A DNA stretch of 5,273 nucleotides. Source: Burkholderiales bacterium (GTDB lineage: Bacteria > Pseudomonadota > Gammaproteobacteria > Burkholderiales > Casimicrobiaceae). This document shows, piece after piece, positions 1-5,273 of the stretch. The notes under the pieces were generated by a model. It ran no database searches, was not told the DNA's origin, and saw nothing but the letters and a program-made list of their open reading frames with translations. Both the position numbers and the translations under genes were made by a program. The stretch is taken from positions 1-5,273 of the forward strand of contig JAITBX010000161.1 of NCBI GenBank assembly GCA_031283405.1, read 5' to 3'. How positions within the stretch are numbered: the stretch's first letter is position 1; the number at the start of each line of letters is the position of its first letter.

Positions 1-88
1 GTTGCGAATGTTGGGCGTTCCGCCGGATCGGCCTGCGACGTCGATTGTGCTGCCGCCCGACGGCGAAGACATTGAGGAGGAAACGTGA
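1..88 (+). CDS. ftsI: FtsI (PBP3) septal transpeptidase, C-terminal end only
   Basis: This is the 3' end of a gene that enters from the left edge; the first complete codon begins at base 2 and TGA is at 86-88. The 28 visible residues begin LRMLGVPPDRP and end in an acidic tail, GEDIEEET. The LRxLxVPPD pattern resembles the last conserved stretch of proteobacterial FtsI, after the transpeptidase domain. FtsI is the inner-membrane D,D-transpeptidase that cross-links septal peptidoglycan during division. No catalytic motif lies in the visible part, so the name rests on this short tail and on position: ftsI directly precedes murE in the proteobacterial dcw cluster. The stop codon shares one base with the murE start. 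The acidic Glu codons at 74-82 also supply the murE ribosome binding site. A different upstream gene is possible but unlikely. Confidence 0.82.
   Translation, partial: LRMLGVPPDRPATSIVLPPDGEDIEEET
74..80 (+). promoter_or_regulatory. Ribosome binding site of murE, inside the ftsI coding end
   Basis: GAGGAGG is a strong Shine-Dalgarno match. It lies 7 bases before ATG 88 but only 4 bases before the in-frame GTG at 85, so it favours ATG 88 as the murE start. The same bases encode the Glu-Glu-Glu tail of FtsI. Confidence 0.8.
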
Positions 89-1617
89 TGTCGAGCGCCA
101 TGTTTTCTCCAGTGTTTTCTTCGACGTTTTCACTCGATGCGCTGAACACATGGTTGACGCAGTTGCCGAGTTCGCCGAAAGGCATCACGGCGGACAGCCG
201 GCAGGTGACGCCGGGGATGTTGTTCGCGGCGCTGCCGGGGAGGTTGCACGATGGCCGACAATTCATCGGCGAAGCGATTGCGCGCGGCGCGGTCGGCGTT
301 CTTCTGGAAGCCGGTGATAGCGGCGAAGCTGTTGAGAAAGAAACTGTTGCCGCGCCGCATTGGCGCATTCGCAAGTTAGCGTCTTGTCTGGGATTCATCG
401 CCGACGCAGTGTATGGGCAACCGTCGCAACACATGGCCTTGATCGGTGTCACCGGCACCAACGGCAAAACATCATGTGTGCATTGGATCGCGCAAGCCTT
501 GCACGCGCACGGAACGCGCGCCGGCGTGATCGGCACCTTGGGCAACGGGTTGGTGGAAGAAAAAACATGGTTGCCTTCACTCAACACGACGCCGGATGCG
601 GCGAGTTTGCAAAACACGCTGGCGCAGTTTTGCCGGCAGGGCGCCGACGCGGTGGCGATGGAAGTGTCGTCGATCGGATTGGAGCAAGGGCGCGTCAACG
701 GTTGCCGTTTCGACACTGCGCTCTTTACCAATTTGACGCGCGACCATCTCGATTATCACGGCACGTTTGAATCTTACGCAGCGGTAAAAACGCAGCTTTT
801 TGCCTGGCCGCAACTTCGTCACGCGATCATCAACCTCGACGATCCGATGAGCGGCGCGATGATCGCGGCGGCGCGTTTGCAGAGAGCGAAAGTGTGGCGC
901 TACAGCAGCAATGGCAACGTTTATGCCGAGATCGCTGTGACCGAAGTCAACGACGACGCGCATGAAATGCGTTTCACGGTTCGCACGCCGCAGGGCGACG
1001 GCGAAGTGCGCAGCAACTTGCTCGGCGAATTCAACCGCGCGAATGTGTTGGGCGTGTTGGGCGTGTTGCTGGCGCAGAACGTTCCGCTGTCGCAAGCGCT
1101 TCCTTTGCTTTCGATGTTGATTGCGCCGTCAGGCCGTTTGCAGCGCTTGGGAAGTGAAGGACAGCCGGTGGTGGTCATCGACTACGCGCACACGCCGGAC
1201 GCGCTTGAGCGCGTACTGCAAGCGTTGCGGGCAACGCTGAAAGAGGGGCAACGATTGTTTTACGTATTCGGCTGCGGCGGCGACCGCGACCCCGGCAAAC
1301 GCCCGTTGATGGGCGCGATTGCGGCGAGGGAAGCCGATCGCGTTTGGGCGACCAGCGACAATCCGCGCAGCGAATCACCGACGGCCATTCTCGCGATGAT
1401 CGAAGAAGGCTTGCGCTCGGTTAACGGCGCGCAGTGGGCGGTTGAAGTCGATCGCGCGATAGCGATTGCGCAGGCGATTGCGGCGGCGCACGCCGGTGAC
1501 GTGGTGTTGATTGCGGGAAAAGGACACGAGCCTTATCAGGAAATCGCAGGAGTGCGTCATCCGTTTCTGGATGCCGATGCGGCGATGCAAGCGTTGAAAA
1601 CATGGAGCGCGCCATGA
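88..1617 (+). CDS. murE: UDP-MurNAc-L-Ala-D-Glu:meso-DAP ligase MurE
   Basis: This cytoplasmic ATP-dependent ligase adds meso-diaminopimelate to UDP-MurNAc-L-Ala-D-Glu. The 509-residue product has the usual three Mur domains and a length close to the family norm. Visible motifs are ADSR near 35-38 in the N-terminal UDP-binding domain and the P-loop GTNGKTS at 123-129 (Lys127). Next come NTTPD at 166-170, EVSSIGL at 192-198 and TRDHLDYHG at 217-225. Lys234 in AAVK is the expected carbamylated lysine. The C-terminal domain carries DYAHTPD at 365-371, DNPR at 424-427 and GKGHE at 477-481. DNPR is the known marker of meso-DAP rather than lysine specificity. ATG 88 is chosen because a strong ribosome binding site lies 7 bases upstream; GTG 85 and ATG 100 are spaced less well. 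The start overlaps the ftsI stop by one base (TGATG) and the end overlaps murF by four, so coupled translation is likely. All key residues checked are present. Confidence 0.98.
   Translation: MSSAMFSPVFSSTFSLDALNTWLTQLPSSPKGITADSRQVTPGMLFAALPGRLHDGRQFIGEAIARGAVGVLLEAGDSGEAVEKETVAAPHWRIRKLASCLGFIADAVYGQPSQHMALIGVTGTNGKTSCVHWIAQALHAHGTRAGVIGTLGNGLVEEKTWLPSLNTTPDAASLQNTLAQFCRQGADAVAMEVSSIGLEQGRVNGCRFDTALFTNLTRDHLDYHGTFESYAAVKTQLFAWPQLRHAIINLDDPMSGAMIAAARLQRAKVWRYSSNGNVYAEIAVTEVNDDAHEMRFTVRTPQGDGEVRSNLLGEFNRANVLGVLGVLLAQNVPLSQALPLLSMLIAPSGRLQRLGSEGQPVVVIDYAHTPDALERVLQALRATLKEGQRLFYVFGCGGDRDPGKRPLMGAIAAREADRVWATSDNPRSESPTAILAMIEEGLRSVNGAQWAVEVDRAIAIAQAIAAAHAGDVVLIAGKGHEPYQEIAGVRHPFLDADAAMQALKTWSAP
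1604..1607 (+). promoter_or_regulatory. Ribosome binding site of murF, inside the murE end
   Basis: GGAG stands 6 bases before ATG 1614. It supports that start over the in-frame ATG at 1602, which the site itself follows immediately, and over ATG 1623. The match is short, so re-initiation by ribosomes finishing murE at the ATGA overlap probably contributes. Confidence 0.6.
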
Positions 1618-3080
1618 ATGCGATGTTGCCCTTGAGCGCGATGTTGTCGCTGAGTGATGTGGCGGCGATGACCGGAGGCCGGTTGTTGGGAAGCGATAGC
1701 GAAGTGTCGAAAGTCGTCAGCGATTCGCGCGCGATCAAAGCGAAAGAATTATTCGTCGCGCTCAAAGGCGAACGTTTCGACGGTCACGATTTTGTTGAGA
1801 ATGTGTTGCAAGCGGGTGCTTTTGCGATAGTGGACGAGGCGCATGCCGCGCGTTTTTACGGCAAGCCGGCGGTGGCCGTGCCCGATACCTTGGCGGCGCT
1901 TTCGGCACTGGCGAAACGTTGGCGGCAACCATTCACGCTGCCGGTGGTAGCGGTGATCGGCAGCAACGGCAAGACGACGGTCAAGGAAATGATCGCGGCG
2001 ATTCTGCGCGCGCATTTCGGCGATGATGCCGTTCACGCGACGCGCGGCAATTTGAACAACGCCATTGGCGTGCCGTTGACGTTGCTGGGTTTGCGTGAAA
2101 CGCATCGCGCCGCCGTGATCGAATTGGGCATGAACCATCGCGGCGAAACGCGGGCGCTGGCGGCGTGGGCGCAACCCGATGTGGCGGTGATCAACAACGC
2201 GCAGCGCGAGCATCAGGAGTTCATGAAGAGCGTCGAAGATGTGGCGCATGAACACGGCGATGTGATCGAAGCGTTGCGTCCGCAAGGTTGTGCCGTCATC
2301 AATGGTGATGATGTTTACGCGGGTTTCTGGGAACGCAAAGCGCAGGAGTTGGAGCGCAACGTTTGCCGGTTCGGCACAAAAGAAAATGCCGACGTTCGCG
2401 GTGTTTTCATGATGCAAAAAACAGGAACGCGCATTCGGGTATTTGCAAAGAATGATGAGGCTGAATTTCATTTGCCGTTGCCGGGGCGGGCGATGGCGAT
2501 GAATGCGCTGGCGGCGTTGGCGGCGGCTTCGGTTCTCGACGTGCCGTTGACGGCGGCGGCGAAAGCGTTGTCGTCTTTTCGCGCAGTCTCGGGACGGTTG
2601 AATGTGATGGCGTTGAACGCGCATTGGACATTCATCGACGACAGTTACAACGCGAACCCCGATTCGGTTCGCGCCGCGGTCGATGTGTTGGCGGCGCAGT
2701 CAAGCAAGGAGCGTTGGCTGGCGTTGGGCGACATGGGCGAAGTCGGTGAGGCGGGAGAAGCGTTTCATCGTGAAGCCGGCGAATACGCCGGCGCGAAAGG
2801 CGTCACGCGCTTGTTGACTTTGGGAACGCTGGCGCGTCACGCGCAAGCGGCGTTTGACACCGACAGAAAACACGGCGGCGAACATTTCGAGACGATGGTG
2901 GCGCTGATCGAAGCGCTGCAAAAAATGTTGACGCAACACAGCGAAACGACGGGAACGGTGCTGGTGAAAGGCTCGCGTTTCATGCAGATGGACAAAGTCG
3001 TCGCGGCGCTGATGGCAGAGGCGGAAGCGACGGCAAGCAATACACAACGGAAAGATTCTCATGCTGCTTTGGCTCACTGA
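1614..3080 (+). CDS. murF: UDP-MurNAc-tripeptide:D-Ala-D-Ala ligase MurF
   Basis: This cytoplasmic ligase adds D-Ala-D-Ala to UDP-MurNAc-tripeptide and so completes the pentapeptide precursor. From ATG 1614 the product has 488 residues, slightly longer than the roughly 450 of E. coli MurF. An N-terminal domain with SDSR at 36-39 is followed by the P-loop GSNGKTT at 116-122 (Lys120), GNLNN at 145-149, ELGMNH at 170-175 and NNAQREH at 194-200. The C-terminal half has SGRLN at 326-330, DDSYNANPDS at 342-351, GDMGE at 372-376 and VKGSR at 451-455. Oddly, where E. coli MurF reads AKGE, with a lysine in the place of the carbamylated lysine of other Mur ligases, this protein reads EHGD, with His214. 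The residues after about 465 look like a variable tail. ATG 1614 is chosen for its ATGA overlap with the murE stop and the GGAG upstream; ATG 1602 would add four residues. The 3' end overlaps mraY by 20 bases. Confidence 0.97.
   Translation: MNAMLPLSAMLSLSDVAAMTGGRLLGSDSEVSKVVSDSRAIKAKELFVALKGERFDGHDFVENVLQAGAFAIVDEAHAARFYGKPAVAVPDTLAALSALAKRWRQPFTLPVVAVIGSNGKTTVKEMIAAILRAHFGDDAVHATRGNLNNAIGVPLTLLGLRETHRAAVIELGMNHRGETRALAAWAQPDVAVINNAQREHQEFMKSVEDVAHEHGDVIEALRPQGCAVINGDDVYAGFWERKAQELERNVCRFGTKENADVRGVFMMQKTGTRIRVFAKNDEAEFHLPLPGRAMAMNALAALAAASVLDVPLTAAAKALSSFRAVSGRLNVMALNAHWTFIDDSYNANPDSVRAAVDVLAAQSSKERWLALGDMGEVGEAGEAFHREAGEYAGAKGVTRLLTLGTLARHAQAAFDTDRKHGGEHFETMVALIEALQKMLTQHSETTGTVLVKGSRFMQMDKVVAALMAEAEATASNTQRKDSHAALAH
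3049..3054 (+). promoter_or_regulatory. Ribosome binding site of mraY, inside the murF end
   Basis: GGAAAG lies 6 bases before ATG 3061, within the last codons of murF. It supports starting mraY at 3061, which places 20 bases of mraY inside murF. It is a moderate Shine-Dalgarno match. Confidence 0.6.
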
Positions 3081-4212
3081 ATTTCTGGCGCGTGACATTC
3101 GCGCCTTCAACGTTTTCGGCTACATCACGCTGCGTGCGGTGCTGGCGACGATGACTGCGCTAATGATCGCGTTCGTGATCGGTCCGCGAATGATTGCCTG
3201 GCTGGCGCGGATGAAGATCGGTCAGGCGGTGCGCGATGACGGCCCGCAAACGCATCTGGTCAAGGCGGGAACGCCGACGATGGGCGGCGCGCTGATTCTG
3301 GTGTCCATCGTGATTACATCGCTGCTGTGGTGTGATCTCAGCAACCGTTTCGTTTGGGTCGTGTTGTGGGTCGCGATGGGTTTTGGCGCCGTCGGCTGGA
3401 TTGACGATTATCGCAAAGTCGTTCATCGCAATCCGAAAGGATTGTCGGCGCGCGCCAAGTTTTTCTGGCAGTCGTTACTGGGTGTTGCGGCGGCGGTGTA
3501 TCTGGCGCTGGCGCTGTCGGCGCCGGGGAATGCCGACGCGCTCGATGTGATTTTGCATGTGTGGCGCAACAGCGATGCTTGGCGATTGTCGGGCAACGCC
3601 GATTTGATCGTTCCTTTTTTCAAAACGGTTTCGTATCCGCTCGGCGTGATCGGCTTCGTCACCTTGAGTTATTTTGTGATCGTCGGCTCCAGCAACGCAG
3701 TGAATCTGACCGACGGCCTCGACGGTTTGGCGATCATGCCGACCGTGATGGTGGCTGCCGCGCTGGGCGTTTTCGCTTACACCAGCGGCAATGCGGTAGT
3801 CGCGCGTTATTTGCAGTTTCCGTTCATTATCGGCACCGCCGAGTTGACCGTGATTTGCGGCGCGATGGCCGGCGCTGGCCTCGGCTTTCTGTGGTTCAAC
3901 GCTTATCCGGCGGAAGTATTCATGGGCGATGTCGGCGCGCTGGCGCTGGGCGCGATGCTGGGCACGATCGCGGTGGCGGCGCGTCAGGAAATCGTGTTGT
4001 TTATCATGGGCGGCGTGTTCGTCGTTGAAACCTTGTCGGTGATCGTTCAAGTGTTGTCGTTCAAACTGACCGGCAAACGAATTTTCAGAATGGCGCCGCT
4101 TCATCATCATTTTGAATTGAAAGGATGGAAAGAAAATCAGGTCGTGGTGCGCTTCTGGATCGTCACGATTTTGCTGGTGTTAGTGGGCTTGTCAACATTA
4201 AAACTACGTTAA
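3061..4212 (+). CDS. mraY: Phospho-MurNAc-pentapeptide transferase MraY
   Basis: This integral inner-membrane enzyme transfers phospho-MurNAc-pentapeptide from UDP to undecaprenyl phosphate, making lipid I with release of UMP. The 383-residue protein is a run of hydrophobic segments, fitting the ten helices known for MraY; the first is near 22-45 and the last near 361-379. Diagnostic motifs are KAGTPTMGG at 68-76 and WIDDY at 113-117 (Asp115 and Asp116). Next are NAVNLTDGLDGLAIMP at 212-227, MGDVG at 288-292 (Asp290, catalytic in the family), and the HHH motif at 348-350 in the last cytoplasmic loop. It is about 23 residues longer than E. coli MraY. Much of the excess lies in the loop around 157-190, a form I associate with betaproteobacteria. 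ATG 3061 is chosen because it opens MLLWLTEFLA, the usual start of such proteins, and has GGAAAG 6 bases upstream. The start is inside murF. The protein ends LSTLKLR, a normal family end, although the stop codon lies in an 11-base tandem repeat. Confidence 0.98.
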   Translation: MLLWLTEFLARDIRAFNVFGYITLRAVLATMTALMIAFVIGPRMIAWLARMKIGQAVRDDGPQTHLVKAGTPTMGGALILVSIVITSLLWCDLSNRFVWVVLWVAMGFGAVGWIDDYRKVVHRNPKGLSARAKFFWQSLLGVAAAVYLALALSAPGNADALDVILHVWRNSDAWRLSGNADLIVPFFKTVSYPLGVIGFVTLSYFVIVGSSNAVNLTDGLDGLAIMPTVMVAAALGVFAYTSGNAVVARYLQFPFIIGTAELTVICGAMAGAGLGFLWFNAYPAEVFMGDVGALALGAMLGTIAVAARQEIVLFIMGGVFVVETLSVIVQVLSFKLTGKRIFRMAPLHHHFELKGWKENQVVVRFWIVTILLVLVGLSTLKLR

Positions 4213-4219
4213 AACTACG
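4198..4219 (+). repeat. Perfect 11-base tandem repeat across the mraY stop codon
   Basis: TTAAAACTACG occurs twice back to back, at 4198-4208 and 4209-4219. The first copy encodes the last residues of MraY, LKLR. The second copy supplies the end of the TAA stop (4210-4212) and the first seven bases of the spacer before murD. It looks like a recent slippage duplication. It is too short to suggest a mobile element. Confidence 0.9.
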
Positions 4220-4221
4220 CT

Positions 4222-4227
4222 GGGGGA
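4222..4227 (+). promoter_or_regulatory. Weakly placed ribosome binding site of murD
   Basis: GGGGGA is the only purine-rich run before ATG 4239. It ends 11 bases before the start codon, longer than the 6-7 bases of the other genes here, and it is an imperfect match to GGAGG. murD is also the only gene here that does not overlap its upstream neighbour, so its initiation may be weaker or less tightly coupled. Confidence 0.45.
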
Positions 4228-4238
4228 AAACAGTCAAC

Positions 4239-5273
4239 ATGGAAACATTATCGAATCGTCGGGTTTTGGTGTTAGGGCTTGGGGTTACCGGTTTTTCGCT
4301 GGTGCGCCATCTTTTGCGTCGCGGCGCGCAGGTGACGATTGCCGACACGCGCGAGACGCCGCCTTACGCCGAGCGCGTTCGGTACGAATGGCCGCAAATG
4401 AACATTCATTGCGGGGCGTTGACTTCGGAGTTGTTCGACGGTATCGACATGATTGCCATTTCGCCGGGCGTGCCAAAGGATCATCTATTGATTCAACAAG
4501 CAGTGGCGCGCGGCGCGGAACTGGTCGGCGATGTGGAACTCTTTGCGCGGGCGCTGCCGCCGGAACAAAAAGTGCTGGCGATCACCGGCACCAACGGCAA
4601 GACGACGACGACGGCGTTGACGCAAGCGCTGTGTGAAGCGGCAGACCTGACGGCGATGGCGGCGGGCAATATCGGCGACGCCGTGCTTGATGTACTGGAG
4701 AAAGCTGAGAGCAGCGGAAATTGGCCGGATGTATTCGTGCTTGAATTGTCGAGTTATCAACTTGAGACAACGACTTCGCTAACGCCGGCGGCGGCGACGG
4801 TGCTGAATGTTTCAGAAAATCATCTCGATCGTTACCCCGATGTGGAAAACTACGCGGCGGCCAAGGCGATGATTTTTCATGTCGCGAAGCAGCAGGTGTT
4901 GAATGCCGACGATGCGTGGGTGGAGGCGATGCAGGTAACGGGAGTGCCGGCGCAATGGTTCGGACGAAATACTTCGGCGGTTGTGTCGCCGGAGGCGCCA
5001 AACTTCTGGCGGTTGACCGAACATCATGGTACGATGTGGCTGATGCGCGGCGCGACGCCGTTGTTGCCGATGTCGGTGCTGACGTTGGCCGGATGTCACA
5101 ACGCGCTGAATGCGCTGGCGGCGTTGGCCTTGACCTCGTGCGTGATCGAGTTCGATGAAATGGTGTTGACGGAAGTGTTGGCGGCGCTGGTTTCATTTCG
5201 CGGGCTGCCGCACCGGATGGAAAATATCGCCATTGTTGACGGCGTGCGCTACATCAACGACTCCAAAGCGACG
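4239..5273 (+). CDS. murD: UDP-MurNAc-L-Ala:D-Glu ligase MurD, C-terminus beyond the window
   Basis: This cytoplasmic ligase adds D-glutamate to UDP-MurNAc-L-Ala, the second amino acid of the stem peptide. The reading frame is open from ATG 4239 to the last base, giving 345 residues; about 100 more are expected from the E. coli length. The N-terminal Rossmann-like UDP-binding domain has VLGLGVTG at 11-18 and SPGVP at 75-79. The central ATPase domain has the P-loop GTNGKTT at 117-123 (Lys121), GNIG at 143-146 and ELSSYQLET at 169-177. It continues with NVSENHLDRY at 190-199 and Lys209 in AAAK, the expected carbamylated lysine. The later part shows HNALNALAALAL at 287-298, GLPHRME at 322-328 and NDSKAT at 340-345, which begins the C-terminal domain. 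The start is 26 bases after the mraY stop. No upstream in-frame ATG, GTG or TTG was found in the gap, so ATG 4239 is favoured despite its distant ribosome binding site. The cut comes from the window edge; no frameshift was seen. Confidence 0.97.
   Translation, partial: METLSNRRVLVLGLGVTGFSLVRHLLRRGAQVTIADTRETPPYAERVRYEWPQMNIHCGALTSELFDGIDMIAISPGVPKDHLLIQQAVARGAELVGDVELFARALPPEQKVLAITGTNGKTTTTALTQALCEAADLTAMAAGNIGDAVLDVLEKAESSGNWPDVFVLELSSYQLETTTSLTPAAATVLNVSENHLDRYPDVENYAAAKAMIFHVAKQQVLNADDAWVEAMQVTGVPAQWFGRNTSAVVSPEAPNFWRLTEHHGTMWLMRGATPLLPMSVLTLAGCHNALNALAALALTSCVIEFDEMVLTEVLAALVSFRGLPHRMENIAIVDGVRYINDSKAT

Noticed and set aside
2485..2565. Repetitive GCG-rich stretch in murF
   Set aside because: It encodes an alanine-rich segment (about residues 291-317) of the Mur ligase fold, matching NALAALA-type helices in the family. 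No exact tandem unit was seen.
1749..2624. Long open frame on the - strand opposite murF, 291 codons
   Set aside because: Its product is rich in Arg, His and Gln with no recognisable motif, and it lies wholly antisense to a well-supported murF. This is the usual by-product of codon bias in GC-rich genes.
3561..4028. Open frame of 155 codons on the + strand inside mraY
   Set aside because: It is an out-of-frame shadow of mraY, rich in Arg and Asp, with no sign of independent function.
3475..4110. Open frame on the - strand opposite mraY, 211 codons
   Set aside because: The product is dominated by His, Arg and Gln, which is the complement of hydrophobic codons in mraY. No plausible ribosome binding site or domain was seen.
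4221..4230. GGGGGAAAA run as a possible slippery frameshift site
   Set aside because: It lies after the mraY stop and before the murD start, so no ribosome is expected to be elongating there. It is better read as the murD ribosome binding site.
4239..5273. Possibility that murD is a broken gene because it has no stop codon
   Set aside because: The frame is intact with all expected motifs up to the final base, and the cut falls within the conserved NDSKAT region, so the truncation is only the window edge.

Overview
This window is a piece of the division and cell wall (dcw) cluster of a Gram-negative bacterium. All genes are on the + strand, in the order ftsI (3' end only), murE, murF, mraY, murD (5' part, running off the right edge). 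The best guess for the source is a betaproteobacterium. The reasons are the gene order, a MurE with the meso-diaminopimelate signature DNPR, a MurF with the NNAQREHQEFM stretch, and a MraY of 383 residues with an enlarged loop; I recall the last two from Burkholderia-type proteins. The DNA is fairly GC-rich, and TTG is a frequent leucine codon. I cannot place it below class level from sequence alone.

Layout: bases 1-88 hold the last codons of ftsI (septal transpeptidase, PBP3). murE (88-1617) starts on the last base of the ftsI stop codon. murF (1614-3080) starts in an ATGA overlap with murE. mraY (3061-4212) overlaps the end of murF by 20 bases. The only gap between genes is 26 bases (4213-4238), between mraY and murD; it contains most of the second copy of an 11-base tandem repeat and a weakly placed ribosome binding site. 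murD (4239 to the end) is open at the right edge and lacks about its last 100 residues. There is no stretch over 300 bases without a gene. I saw no convincing promoter, terminator, RNA gene, mobile element or CRISPR array.

The genes form one pathway. In the usual order of action, MurD adds D-Glu to UDP-MurNAc-L-Ala, MurE adds meso-DAP, and MurF adds D-Ala-D-Ala, which completes UDP-MurNAc-pentapeptide in the cytoplasm. MraY moves the phospho-MurNAc-pentapeptide to undecaprenyl phosphate in the inner membrane, giving lipid I. FtsI later cross-links the finished peptidoglycan at the septum. The overlapping genes suggest one transcript with translational coupling.

I found no previously undescribed system: this is a conserved housekeeping operon. 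The points worth a second look are small: a histidine in MurF where a carbamylated lysine is expected, a perfect 11-base duplication across the mraY stop codon, coding sequence that doubles as ribosome binding sites, and a 19-base exact repeat shared by the murE and murD P-loops.
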